Of a stretch of 64,000 nt of DNA, positions 1-8,220 are shown piece by piece (position 1 is the first letter of the stretch; each line of letters begins with the position of its first letter). Source of the DNA: Hyphomicrobiales bacterium. GTDB lineage: Bacteria > Pseudomonadota > Alphaproteobacteria > Rhizobiales > Beijerinckiaceae. Both the position numbers and the translations under genes were made by a program. Where the stretch lies: positions 124,001 to 188,000 of the forward strand of contig JAIXUP010000009.1 in NCBI GenBank assembly GCA_027483505.1, read 5' to 3'. Below the pieces are notes generated by a model. That model saw only the letters and a program-made list of their open reading frames with translations. It had not been told where the DNA came from and searched no databases.

Positions 1-59
1 AGCCGCCTGAGGTCCGGAGTGAGGTTGAGGGGGATGGATATCCCTTCGAGGCGCAGCTC

Positions 60-225
60 CCGGATCGGATACCGAGCAATCGGTCTCCGCTCTGAACCTC
101 GACACAAACCAGCAGCCGGAGGCGAAACCGGCGAACCCCATCCTCCATGGGGGACGCAGCTTAAAGCAACGACGGAGCGGGCTTTTTTGGTCTTATTCTG
201 ATCCCTCCAAAGGGTCAGAGCGGGA
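60..225 (+). ncRNA. Probable speF-type structured leader RNA with terminator-like end
   Basis: The leader upstream of the ornithine decarboxylase gene is rich in pairing. CCGCTC at 87-92 can pair with GAGCGG at 175-180, enclosing a multibranched region. Inside it is a hairpin CCCCAT-CCTCC-ATGGGG at 136-152. The closing stem is followed by a T-run at 183-188, as in an intrinsic terminator. A second hairpin follows (CTGA/TCAG at 198-201 and 215-218, CCCT/AGGG at 203-206 and 211-214). From general knowledge, the speF RNA motif of Alphaproteobacteria lies just upstream of speF-like ornithine decarboxylase genes. The assignment rests on position and structure, not on a covariance-model match, and the boundaries are approximate. 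Confidence 0.55.
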
Positions 226-404
226 AACCGAAGAGGCTTGTCCATCTTGCCCGGCGTGCGGAGGGTCTCCCTTCAAACAATGGCAATCCCTTGACCGGCT
301 CTGTGCCGGTCCGTCGGCGTCTCCACAATGCCGCGGATCGAAGCAGTGTCAGTCATCTCATCTTTGTGACTTCGGCGCGGGCACGCGTCGGGGAGGAGTC
401 TGCC

Positions 405-1550
405 ATGACCGATCGTATTCGCGAATTCCTGCGCACCCGCCGTGATGACGGCCCGTGCGTGGTGGTTGACCTCGAGGTGGTGCGCGAGAACTATTTCGCG
501 TTCGCACGCGCGCTGCCGGACACACGCGTGTTCTATGCCGTGAAGGCCAATCCCGCGCCTGAACTGCTGCACCTGCTGGCCAAGCTCGGCTCCTGCTTCG
601 ATTGCGCCTCCGTGGCCGAGATCGAGATGGGCCTCGCCGCCGGCGCGACCGCAGACCGCATTTCCTTCGGCAACACGATCAAGAAGGAGCGTGACATTGC
701 ACGCGCCATGGAGCTTGGCGTGCGCCTGTTCGCGGTCGATTGCGAGGCCGAGGTCGATAAGATCGTCCGCGCGCAGCGCCTGACCGGCGTGAAGGGCGTC
801 AAGGTGTTCTGCCGCATCCTGTGCGACGGCGCAGGGGCTGAATGGCCGCTGTCGCGCAAGTTCGGCTGCGTGCCGGAGATGGCGTCCGACGTGCTGGAGC
901 ATGCGCATGTGCGCGGGCTCGAGGCTTACGGCGTGTCGTTCCATGTCGGCTCGCAGCAGGGCAACGTGAACTCGTGGGATGGCGCTCTGGCCTCGGCAGC
1001 CGCGATCTTTTCCGAGTGCGCGACGCGCGGCATCAGCCTGTCGATGGTCAATCTCGGCGGTGGTTTCCCGACCAGATACCTCAAGAATGTCCCGGGCGTG
1101 CCGCGGTATGGCGACGCGATCTTCCGGGCGCTCTCGAAGCATTTCGGCAACCAGCTTCCCGAGACCATCATCGAGCCGGGCCGCGGCATGGTTGGCAATG
1201 CCGGCATCATCGAAGCCGAAGTCGTGCTCATCTCCAAGAAGAGCGACGACGACACGGCGCGCTGGGTCTATCTGGACATCGGCAAGTTCGGCGGGCTCGC
1301 CGAGACGATGGACGAGTCGATCCGCTACCCGATCCGCACCCCGCATGACGGGACGGAGCTGGGTCCATGCGTGCTGGCAGGACCGACCTGCGATTCGGCG
1401 GACGTGATGTACGAGAAGGTGCCCTACATGCTGCCGTTCTCGCTGGAGATCGGCGACAAGGTGCTGATCGAAGGCACGGGCGCCTACACCACGACCTACT
1501 CGGCCGTGGCCTTCAACGGCTTTCCGCCGCTGAAGCAGTACACGATCTGA
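405..1550 (+). CDS. Ornithine/lysine decarboxylase, fold-III (alanine-racemase-like) PLP enzyme
   Basis: Decarboxylates L-ornithine (possibly also lysine) to putrescine (cadaverine) in the cytoplasm. The 381-residue length fits the rhizobial Odc2 group. VFYAVKANP at 42-50 carries the PLP lysine (K47); VSFHVGSQ and EPGRGMVGNAG are the PLP phosphate and ring contacts; GPTCDSADV near the C-terminus carries the catalytic cysteine contributed across the dimer. ATG 405 is chosen over an upstream in-frame start because GGGAGGAG at 391-398 precedes it and the family homology begins here. It is the first gene of a polyamine block with a GNAT and homospermidine synthase, and it probably responds to the structured leader upstream. 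Ornithine versus lysine preference cannot be read from the sequence. Confidence 0.93.
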   Translation: MTDRIREFLRTRRDDGPCVVVDLEVVRENYFAFARALPDTRVFYAVKANPAPELLHLLAKLGSCFDCASVAEIEMGLAAGATADRISFGNTIKKERDIARAMELGVRLFAVDCEAEVDKIVRAQRLTGVKGVKVFCRILCDGAGAEWPLSRKFGCVPEMASDVLEHAHVRGLEAYGVSFHVGSQQGNVNSWDGALASAAAIFSECATRGISLSMVNLGGGFPTRYLKNVPGVPRYGDAIFRALSKHFGNQLPETIIEPGRGMVGNAGIIEAEVVLISKKSDDDTARWVYLDIGKFGGLAETMDESIRYPIRTPHDGTELGPCVLAGPTCDSADVMYEKVPYMLPFSLEIGDKVLIEGTGAYTTTYSAVAFNGFPPLKQYTI

Positions 1551-1560
1551 GCGATCCTCC

Positions 1561-1584
1561 GGCAGGGCTGATTGAAGCCCTGCC
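1561..1584 (+). other. Perfect 9-bp hairpin between decarboxylase and GNAT genes
   Basis: GGCAGGGCT (1561-1569) and AGCCCTGCC (1576-1584) form a perfect stem with a six-base loop 11 bases after the decarboxylase stop. There is no T-run, so it is not a classical intrinsic terminator. It could stabilise the upstream mRNA segment or reduce read-through into the acetyltransferase gene. Confidence 0.5.
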
Positions 1585-1679
1585 ACCTCACGCACAATCC
1601 CGTCTTTGTGGTCCGCGTGCCGTTTCGCGCGGAGCCGTGCCGTCGACAGGTCTCGACGAGCCGGCAAAGGAGGTCTGCC

Positions 1680-2219
1680 ATGGTCACCATCCGTGATGAA
1701 GTTGCCGCTGATGTCCCGGCGCGCGAGGCGCTGCTGGACATGTCGTTTGGCGACTCCCGCTTCGAGAAGACGTCCGAGCGGCTGCGCGAAGGGCGCAAGC
1801 CTGCACGCGGCCTGAGCCTCAGCGCCGTCCATGAGGGCGAGGTGGTCGGCACCGTGCGCCTCTGGCACATCGCCGCCGGTTCGGCCGGGGCCGGGCTGCT
1901 GCTCGGCCCGCTGGCCGTCGACGAAGACCGGCGCGGGCTCGGCATCGGCGCGCGGCTGATGCGCGAGGCGCTCTGGCGTGCTGCGCGCAACGGCCATCGC
2001 TTCGTGCTGCTGGTGGGCGATCTGCCCTACTACAAGCGCTTCGGCTTTGAAGCCGCGCCGGCGGGGCTTGCCTTGCCAGGCCCGGTGGATCGGGCCCGCT
2101 TCCTCGGGTTCGAGATCATCCCCGGCGCGCTCAGGGGCGCTGCCGGGATGGTGGCCGCCAGCGGCGAGATGGACCGGTCCCGACGGGGCGTCGTGCAGCC
2201 CATGCGCGTCGCGGCCTGA
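1680..2219 (+). CDS. GNAT family N-acetyltransferase in polyamine block
   Basis: Predicted acetyl-CoA-dependent N-acetyltransferase of 179 residues. The acetyl-CoA pyrophosphate loop appears as RRGLGIG at 84-90, after the beta-4 strand LLLGPLAV, and YYKRFGF at 117-123 is the usual GNAT motif B. ATG 1680 is preceded by a near-perfect Shine-Dalgarno, AAAGGAGG at 1666-1673, which decides the start over the longer open frame. It sits between ornithine decarboxylase and homospermidine synthase, an order I recall from other Hyphomicrobiales, so a polyamine or related amine is a plausible substrate. That is inference from context; the fold alone does not give the acceptor. Confidence 0.88.
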   Translation: MVTIRDEVAADVPAREALLDMSFGDSRFEKTSERLREGRKPARGLSLSAVHEGEVVGTVRLWHIAAGSAGAGLLLGPLAVDEDRRGLGIGARLMREALWRAARNGHRFVLLVGDLPYYKRFGFEAAPAGLALPGPVDRARFLGFEIIPGALRGAAGMVAASGEMDRSRRGVVQPMRVAA

Positions 2220-2222
2220 ACC

Positions 2223-2333
2223 ATGAAGCGCCTTCTGCTCAAGACCGCGAGCTGGTTCGCGGTCGCCGGCCTCATCGGCATTTCCGTGCTGCAACGCCGC
2301 CCGCGGCCGAATGCAGCCCTTATCGAGGAGTGA
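2223..2333 (+). CDS. Small hypothetical membrane protein, 36 aa
   Basis: A short open frame starting three bases after the GNAT stop codon. It encodes a basic N-terminus (MKRLLLK), one hydrophobic stretch (about residues 8-24) and a short polar tail with several Arg/Pro. The tight spacing suggests translational coupling to the acetyltransferase gene. No family is recognised. It could also be fortuitous; conservation of the frame in relatives would decide. Confidence 0.35.
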   Translation: MKRLLLKTASWFAVAGLIGISVLQRRPRPNAALIEE

Positions 2334-2478
2334 CGTCAAACTGTCGTCAATTGCCGTAAAAGGGCATTGACGACAGGCGACCGATGCCGTTTGAAGCGGC
2401 CAACCCTTGCCCTGCGCCTGCCCTCCGGCAGATGTGTCCACCATGTTTCAGCGCCAGCCGCGCTGCAGGAGACCGACC

Positions 2479-3909
2479 ATGACCACCTGGCCAGTCCACG
2501 CCACCATCAAGGGCCCGATCGTGATGATCGGCTTTGGCTCCATCGGTCGCGGCACGCTGCCGCTGATCGAACGGCACTTCAAGTTCGACAAGAGCCGCTT
2601 CGTGGTGATCGACCCGGATGACGCCGACCGGGCGTTGCTGGACGAGCGCGGCATCGCCTTCAAGCAGGTCGCCGTGACCCGCGAGAACTACCGCGATCTG
2701 CTCACCCCGCTGCTGAAGGCAGGCCGCGGGCAGGGCTTCTGCGTCAACCTTTCGGTCGATACCTCGTCGCTGGAGCTGATGGAGTTCTGCCGCGAGATCG
2801 GCGTGCTTTACATCGACACCGTCGTCGAACCATGGCCCGGTTTCTACTTCGACAATTCAGGTGGCAATGCGGCGCGCACGAACTATGCGCTGCGCGAAAC
2901 GGTGCTTGCCGCCAAGCGCCGGAAGAAGGGCGGCACCACCGCCGTCTCCTGCTGCGGCGCCAATCCGGGCATGGTCTCCTGGTTCGTCAAGCAGGCGCTG
3001 GTCAATCTCGCCACCGATCTCAAGATCAGGTTCACCGAGCCGACGACCCGGGCCGAGTGGGGCGCGCTGATGCGTACGGTCGGCGTCAAGGGCATCCATA
3101 TCGCCGAGCGTGACACTCAGCGCGCCAAAAATCCCAAGCCAAAGGATGTATTTGTCAACACCTGGTCGGTGGAGGGCTTCCTCTCGGAAGGCATGCAGCC
3201 GGCCGAGCTTGGCTGGGGGACGCACGAGACCTGGATGCCGAAGAACGGCAAGAGGCACACGAAGGGCTGCAAGGCCGCGATCTACCTTGAGCAGCCCGGC
3301 GCCAACACGCGGGTGCGCTCATGGTGTCCGACGCCCGGGCCGCAGTACGGCTTTCTCGTCACCCACAACGAGTCGATCTCGATTGCCGACTACTTCACGG
3401 TGAAGGAGAACGGCAAGGCGGTGTACCGGCCGACCTGCCATTACGCCTATCACCCGGCCAATGACGCCGTGCTGTCGCTGCACGAGATGTTCGGTAATGG
3501 CGGCACAATGCAGGAAGAGCACCATATTCTCGGCGAGAACGAGATCGTCGACGGCATCGATGAACTCGGCGTGCTGCTCTACGGCCACGGCAAGAACGCC
3601 TACTGGTATGGCTCGCAGCTCTCCGTCGAGGAAACGCGGGCCATCGCGCCCTACCAGAACGCCACCGGCCTGCAGGTGACGTCAGCGGTGCTGGCCGGCA
3701 TGGTCTGGGCACTGGAGAATCCGAAGGCGGGTATCGTTGAGGCCGACGAGATGGACTACAAGCGTTGCCTTGAGGTCCAGCTTCCGTATCTCGGCCCGGT
3801 CAAGGGCTACTACACCGACTGGACACCGCTGAAGGACCGCGAAAAGCTGTTCCCGGAAGATGTCGACTACAGCGATCCCTGGCAGTTCCGCAACATTCTG
3901 GTGCGGTGA
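2479..3909 (+). CDS. hss: Homospermidine synthase
   Basis: NAD-dependent enzyme that joins two putrescines (or putrescine and spermidine) to give sym-homospermidine. At 476 residues it matches the size of the well-studied Blastochloris viridis enzyme. The N-terminal Rossmann motif is VMIGFGSIGRG (about 15-25), followed by FVVIDPDD, the end of the second strand that contacts the NAD ribose. ATG 2479 follows AGGAGA at 2467-2472; the longer open frame has no such site and a Cys/Pro-rich N-terminus unlike a protein. It is the last gene of the polyamine block and is followed by a strong terminator. The upstream decarboxylase supplies its substrate. Confidence 0.95.
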   Translation: MTTWPVHATIKGPIVMIGFGSIGRGTLPLIERHFKFDKSRFVVIDPDDADRALLDERGIAFKQVAVTRENYRDLLTPLLKAGRGQGFCVNLSVDTSSLELMEFCREIGVLYIDTVVEPWPGFYFDNSGGNAARTNYALRETVLAAKRRKKGGTTAVSCCGANPGMVSWFVKQALVNLATDLKIRFTEPTTRAEWGALMRTVGVKGIHIAERDTQRAKNPKPKDVFVNTWSVEGFLSEGMQPAELGWGTHETWMPKNGKRHTKGCKAAIYLEQPGANTRVRSWCPTPGPQYGFLVTHNESISIADYFTVKENGKAVYRPTCHYAYHPANDAVLSLHEMFGNGGTMQEEHHILGENEIVDGIDELGVLLYGHGKNAYWYGSQLSVEETRAIAPYQNATGLQVTSAVLAGMVWALENPKAGIVEADEMDYKRCLEVQLPYLGPVKGYYTDWTPLKDREKLFPEDVDYSDPWQFRNILVR

Positions 3910-3930
3910 GCTTCGGGGCCTGACGCCAAC

Positions 3931-3959
3931 AAAAAAGCCCGCTTCGCGCGGGCTTTTTC
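3931..3959. terminator. Bidirectional intrinsic terminator
   Basis: AAAAAAGCCCGC and GCGGGCTTTTT form a G/C stem (3937-3942 with 3948-3953) flanked by an A-run on one side and a T-run on the other. It lies between the convergent homospermidine synthase gene and the small secreted-protein gene and can serve both. Confidence 0.88.
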
Positions 3960-3978
3960 ATGCGAGCGGACGGCCGTC

Positions 3979-4287
3979 TCAGCGCAGGCTGGGGCCGAAA
4001 AAACTGTTGGCGAACGGGTTCGGGCCTGCAAAACGGTCGGGCAGGTTCTCGCTGCCGCGGTTGCTGATGCTGCCGGTCGCGAGACCCGGCATGGTGTTGG
4101 CCACGAAATGATGCCTGTTGTAGGTGCCGACCGGCACGACCTTGCCGGCATCGAGGAAAGAGCGGCCTTCCACCTTGACCCTGAGCGGCTTGCGCTGTTC
4201 GCGCGCCTCGGCCGAGCTGGAGGTGAGCGCCGGGATGGCAACCGCAGACATGGCGAGGGCGGCAGTGACGAGGGCAAGACGGCGCAT
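3979..4287 (-). CDS. Small secreted protein of unknown function
   Basis: A 102-residue protein. Residues 1-28 form a classical signal peptide (MRRLALV start, alanine-rich core, AEA at the cleavage region). The mature part is basic and polar and includes SFLDAGKVVPVGTYN. ATG 4287 is preferred over one 33 bases further out because CGGAG lies seven bases upstream. No catalytic motif is seen. It probably acts in the periplasm or is exported. It is a single gene, terminating against the homospermidine synthase terminator. Confidence 0.65.
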   Translation of the reverse strand: MRRLALVTAALAMSAVAIPALTSSSAEAREQRKPLRVKVEGRSFLDAGKVVPVGTYNRHHFVANTMPGLATGSISNRGSENLPDRFAGPNPFANSFFGPSLR

Positions 4288-4391
4288 GATGAACTCCGGA
4301 CGCTGAATGTTCAGCGACATTAGCTGTGATGGTTAAAGGATGTGTTAGTGCCAGCGCAAGGCCGATTGATGACGGCGCGGCAGGCGGGCCG

Positions 4392-5339
4392 TCAGCCGCC
4401 TGTTTTCTTCAGTCTGGGGGCGCTCTGGTCGGGATCGAGCCAGCTGGTCCTGCGGCCCGCCGCCTGCAGCTTCGGCGCGACGCAACCATTCTGGCGCGAC
4501 AGCTCGGCCCTGGCGAAGTAGGCCCGCAGCGGGCGATCATCGCCGGCGCCCAGGAGCTGCAGCTTGTCGAACAGGCATGTGAGCTGCTGCCTGTCCGCGG
4601 CACGCGCCGCGCCGCCGCAGAACCAGCCGTCGAAGCTGAAGGCGGCGCCGTCGGCCTGATGGCGGAAGGCGATGCAGTGGCGCTCGTGCCCCGCCTGCCT
4701 GCCGGCGCCCGACAGCATGATGTCGGCGGTCTCGACCGGACCGAACTTGCTGGCGAGGCCGATCGGCTGAGAGCTGCGGGTCACCGCAAGGCCGGCCTCG
4801 GAGGCCACCCGCGTCATGTCAACGAAGAGGCTGCCTCGCACGTCGGGCGAGAGGCGCCGCATCGCCAGATGCAGCAGCGGTCCGGACCCGGCCAGATCTC
4901 CGCTCTGGAACATGTCTTCGCGGAGACCGGACACCTGATCGCGGCGCGCCTGGAGGCTGATCGGCTGGCCTTCTAAGTCGGCGATGCCGAGGTTGAACAG
5001 GGAGACGGGCCGCGACACCGGGAGCCAGTCCGCACGCTTCGGGCGGTCTGCGACCGAGAGCTGGCCAGCGGGCAATGCGCCGGTGTGGCTGACCGTGGGT
5101 GCAGCATTGGCCACCGAGCCTGTGTCGAGCGCGGCGCCGGCCTCGATCAGGGTCGGGACGGCGCTGGCCATCCAGCCGATCGCCAGCACGCCTGACAGGG
5201 CTGCGCCGGTGCGCCAGCCGAGCTGTGTCAGAGCGGCGAAGATTGCTCGCGCCGCCCCATGCGCGGCGCGGCTGAGGAGCCGGGCGGCGAACTGTCGGGG
5301 CCCTTGTCGCGGCGTTATGGTGAGGCTTGCTTCGGTCAC
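4392..5339 (-). CDS. Conserved-type hypothetical protein with one membrane anchor
   Basis: About 315 residues. One hydrophobic segment near the N-terminus (TGAALSGVLAIGWMASAVP) suggests a membrane anchor with a large periplasmic domain holding four or more cysteines (motifs ERHCIAF, GWFCGG, LTCLF, QNGCVAP) that could form disulfides. The open frame extends 33 codons further upstream, but that part is Arg-rich and non-protein-like; a GTG at 5339 with AGGAG about ten bases upstream is the more likely start. No domain is recognised. It is divergent from the MotA-like gene. Confidence 0.55.
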   Translation of the reverse strand: MTEASLTITPRQGPRQFAARLLSRAAHGAARAIFAALTQLGWRTGAALSGVLAIGWMASAVPTLIEAGAALDTGSVANAAPTVSHTGALPAGQLSVADRPKRADWLPVSRPVSLFNLGIADLEGQPISLQARRDQVSGLREDMFQSGDLAGSGPLLHLAMRRLSPDVRGSLFVDMTRVASEAGLAVTRSSQPIGLASKFGPVETADIMLSGAGRQAGHERHCIAFRHQADGAAFSFDGWFCGGAARAADRQQLTCLFDKLQLLGAGDDRPLRAYFARAELSRQNGCVAPKLQAAGRRTSWLDPDQSAPRLKKTGG

Positions 5340-5555
5340 CTGATGCCTGCTCCTTGCGGGCTTTCTTGCCCGCCGAGCGCAAAAATTCGACGGTCCGGGT
5401 GACCGGACGGTTACCATCCTGCGGCTTTCGGTGTGCAAGGTGAACGGGCGGTGACCGTGCGTGGTTAATCGCCGCCGCTGCCTGGCCGGAGCCGTTCGGA
5501 CACGGCGCGCTCAACTGTCCTTGACCTTGCACGCCAGCTGGAACACCTTGACGCC

Positions 5556-6605
5556 ATGTCCCAGACATTCCCCTCTTCAGTCTCTCCGTTGGAGAACATG
5601 GACCAGACGGCGAAACCGCTCTCGCGTCCGTTGCGCTATCTGATCCGGATGCTGGTGTTTCTGGCGCTGGTCGGCTTCGTTGTGTTCATCCTCCAAAAGC
5701 CGGTGGTCTCGGCGTTCATGGCCAGTCCGGGGCTCAACGGGCTGATCCTTGGCTGTCTTCTGGTCGGCATCCTCGTGGCCCTGCGCGAAGTGCTGCGGCT
5801 GAGGGCCGAGGCGAACGCCGGCAACGAACTGCAGGGCGGCGCGGTCCCGAACATGGTTGGCGCCCTTCCCGTTCTCGGCCCGCTGCTGCCCGTCCTGCCC
5901 GCGATGCAACGCCGCGCGCTGCAGCCGAGCCAGTCCGCCACAGTGCTCGAATCGATCGCCGTGCGGCTCGACGAGGGCCGGGACACCTTGCGCTATCTTG
6001 CGGGGCTGCTGGTTTTTCTCGGCCTGCTGGGAACATTCTGGGGCCTGCTCGAGACGGTCAGTTCTGTCGGCGCGGTGATCAACACGTTGCGCACCGGCGG
6101 GGAAGCGGGCGTGCTGTTCGAAGAACTGAAGGCCGGTCTGTCCGCGCCGCTGTCGGGCATGGGGCTGTCGTTCTCGTCCTCGCTGTTCGGCGTGGCGGGG
6201 TCGCTCGTGCTGGGCTTCCTCGACCTGCAACTGGGGCAGGCGCAACGGCGCTTCCGCACCGAGGTCGAGGACTGGATGGCGACAGGCCTTGGCGCGCCGC
6301 TGTCGCCGGGTGCCTCCGCCGGTCCGGCCCTGCCGCCGGCCTATGTTCCGGGCGTGTCGGGCCTGGCTCCCGACGTCGCCAGCCAGCTTCAGAAAACCGC
6401 CCAACTCCTGGCCGACAATGCCGGTGGCGGGCGGCAGGCGACGCAGGCCATGGCCAATCTGGCCGAAGGGATTCAAGGGCTGGTACAGCACATGCGGTCC
6501 GAGCAGCAGTTGATCCGCGATTGGGTCGAGGCGCAGTCGCAGCGCGACAAGGAGACGCGGCGGCTGCTGGAACGCCTCCTGGGCGACCGAACCCGGGCGG
6601 AATGA
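5556..6605 (+). CDS. MotA/TolQ/ExbB-family proton channel protein
   Basis: A 349-residue inner-membrane protein. It has two hydrophobic segments near residues 30-50 and 58-80 and a MotA/TolQ-type pair later (LLVFLGLLGTFWGLLETVSSV and a second helix starting SFSSSLFGVAGSLVLGFL), the helices that surround the stator channel. The C-terminal part is polar and probably cytoplasmic. The gene ends three bases before the MotB-like gene, so the two are surely co-transcribed and form one complex. No flagellar genes are nearby. The start could instead be the ATG at 5598. The physiological load, such as envelope energisation, is unknown. Confidence 0.85.
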   Translation: MSQTFPSSVSPLENMDQTAKPLSRPLRYLIRMLVFLALVGFVVFILQKPVVSAFMASPGLNGLILGCLLVGILVALREVLRLRAEANAGNELQGGAVPNMVGALPVLGPLLPVLPAMQRRALQPSQSATVLESIAVRLDEGRDTLRYLAGLLVFLGLLGTFWGLLETVSSVGAVINTLRTGGEAGVLFEELKAGLSAPLSGMGLSFSSSLFGVAGSLVLGFLDLQLGQAQRRFRTEVEDWMATGLGAPLSPGASAGPALPPAYVPGVSGLAPDVASQLQKTAQLLADNAGGGRQATQAMANLAEGIQGLVQHMRSEQQLIRDWVEAQSQRDKETRRLLERLLGDRTRAE

Positions 6606-6608
6606 GCG

Positions 6609-7634
6609 ATGGCTCTGTCCCGCACCCGCCGCCGTGACGGGGTCGACTACTGGCCGGGTTTCGTCGACGCCCTGTCGACGCTTTTGATCGGGATCGTCTT
6701 CCTGCTGTCGGTCTTCGTGCTGGCGCAGTTCTTTCTGAGCCAGGAAATCACCGGCAAGGACACCGCGCTGCGCCGTCTGGAAAATCAGGTGCTGGAGCTG
6801 ACCGACCTGCTGGCGCTTGAGAAAACCCAGAAGCGCTCGGTGGAAGAGAACCTGGCGCTCTTGCAGTCGACGCTGAACCGCACCGATGCCGATCGCGGAC
6901 GGCTGCAGGGGCTGCTCGACGGCGGGGCCGGAGCGGCCAATGCGGCGCAATCGCGGGCGCAGCAACTGCAAGGCGCGCTGGACGCCGAAAAGGCGCTTTC
7001 GCAGCGGGCGCAATCGACAGTCGAGCTTCTGAACCAGCAGATCGCGGCCATGCGGCGCCAGCTCGCGGCTCTGGAAGAGGCCTTGTCGGTCTCCGAGGCG
7101 CGGGACAAGGATGCGCAAACACGGATCTCCGATCTCGGCAGCCGCCTCAATGTGGCGCTGGCGCAACGCCTTCAGGAGCTGGCGCGCTACCGGTCCGACT
7201 TCTTCGGACGCCTGCGCCAGATCCTCGGCACACGCCCTGATATCAGGGTTGTGGGCGACCGTTTCGTGTTCCAGTCGGAGGTGTTCTTCGACGCTGGCGC
7301 CGCCGTGCTGAAGCCCGACGGCCAGGCCGAACTCGACAAGCTGGCGGCTGTGCTGGCGGACATCGCCCGCGAGATTCCGCCGGACATCCCGTGGATCGTC
7401 CGGGTTGACGGGCATACCGATGTGCGGCCGATCCGCACCGCACAGTTTCCCTCAAACTGGCACCTGTCGACGGCACGTGCGGTCTCGGTGGTCGAATACA
7501 TGGCGAGCAAGGGGCTGCCTGCCGACAGGCTGGCTGCGACCGGATTCGGCGAATTCCAGCCGCTCGAACTCGGCACGACGGACGAAGCCTACCGACGCAA
7601 CCGCCGGATCGAATTCAAGATCACGGAGCGCTGA
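6609..7634 (+). CDS. MotB/OmpA-like peptidoglycan-binding stator partner
   Basis: 341 residues. One transmembrane helix at about 17-42 begins with YWPGFVDALSTLL, where D20 sits at the position of the proton-carrying Asp of MotB. A long coiled coil (about 50-200) with heptad-like leucines follows, then a C-terminal OmpA-type domain with VDGHTD at 266-271 and NRRIEFKI at the end, which binds peptidoglycan. It pairs with the MotA-like protein just upstream. Known families with this design include MotAB, ExbBD-type and defence-linked ZorAB complexes. The absence of ZorC/D/E neighbours and of flagellar genes argues for a separate alphaproteobacterial envelope complex. Confidence 0.87.
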   Translation: MALSRTRRRDGVDYWPGFVDALSTLLIGIVFLLSVFVLAQFFLSQEITGKDTALRRLENQVLELTDLLALEKTQKRSVEENLALLQSTLNRTDADRGRLQGLLDGGAGAANAAQSRAQQLQGALDAEKALSQRAQSTVELLNQQIAAMRRQLAALEEALSVSEARDKDAQTRISDLGSRLNVALAQRLQELARYRSDFFGRLRQILGTRPDIRVVGDRFVFQSEVFFDAGAAVLKPDGQAELDKLAAVLADIAREIPPDIPWIVRVDGHTDVRPIRTAQFPSNWHLSTARAVSVVEYMASKGLPADRLAATGFGEFQPLELGTTDEAYRRNRRIEFKITER

Positions 7635-7637
7635 GGC

Positions 7638-8111
7638 GTGGGGACGAACCCAGATCCGCCGGTCCGCATCGCCGACATGACACTCGACAACTGGCGCGAG
7701 GTGATCGACCTGTGGGTCGCGGCGTGGAGCAGGACCATGCCGGACATCGATTTCGAGGCCCGGCGCGACTGGTTGATCGGCCAACGCGCGGCCTATGCGC
7801 GTGATGGTACACGGGTGCGGGTGGCGCTCGATCCACTCAGCGGCGTCGCGCGCGGTGTCATCACCGTGCGGGCACGGGACGGCTACATCGACCAACTCGC
7901 CGTCGCGCATCAGGACTGGGGCTCGGGCGTGGCGCAGGCCCTGATCGCCGACGCGATGCGGCTGTCGCCAAAGAGGCTGTATCTGCTCGTTAATCAGGCC
8001 AACCCGAGGGCCGTCGCCTTCTACGAGAAGATGGGATTTGCGAAGGCGGGCGCCGGGATCAACGAGACCTCCGGTCTCCCGACCTGGCGGTTCGACTGGT
8101 CGGGCGGCTGA
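7638..8111 (+). CDS. GNAT family N-acetyltransferase
   Basis: 157 residues starting at a GTG three bases after the MotB-like stop. The acetyl-CoA loop appears as HQDWGSGV (91-98) after the strand YIDQLAVA, and NPRAVAFYEKMGF (122-134) is the conserved GNAT C-terminal motif. The substrate is unknown. The close spacing suggests co-transcription with the proton-channel pair, but functional linkage is not shown. Confidence 0.87.
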   Translation: MGTNPDPPVRIADMTLDNWREVIDLWVAAWSRTMPDIDFEARRDWLIGQRAAYARDGTRVRVALDPLSGVARGVITVRARDGYIDQLAVAHQDWGSGVAQALIADAMRLSPKRLYLLVNQANPRAVAFYEKMGFAKAGAGINETSGLPTWRFDWSGG

Positions 8112-8220
8112 GCGTCGCAGCGAGCTGAGGGACTGCAAATGCATGGGCCCCTGCCACTGACCGTGGGCGACAGGTGATCGTCTTGCCGCTATAGCGCGCA
8201 GGTCATTGCGCCGAGGCCCC

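Noticed and set aside
19-201. 60-residue upper-strand ORF at the window start
   Set aside because: It lies within the structured leader, has no Shine-Dalgarno and no protein-like pattern.
273-2444. 723-residue open frame on the lower strand
   Set aside because: It is antisense to the decarboxylase and GNAT genes, has Arg/His/Asp-rich non-protein composition and no motif; it is a shadow of high GC coding DNA.
5556-7634. Zorya defence system (ZorAB)
   Set aside because: MotA/MotB-like design fits, but no ZorC, ZorD or ZorE gene is adjacent, and the neighbours are housekeeping-type genes.
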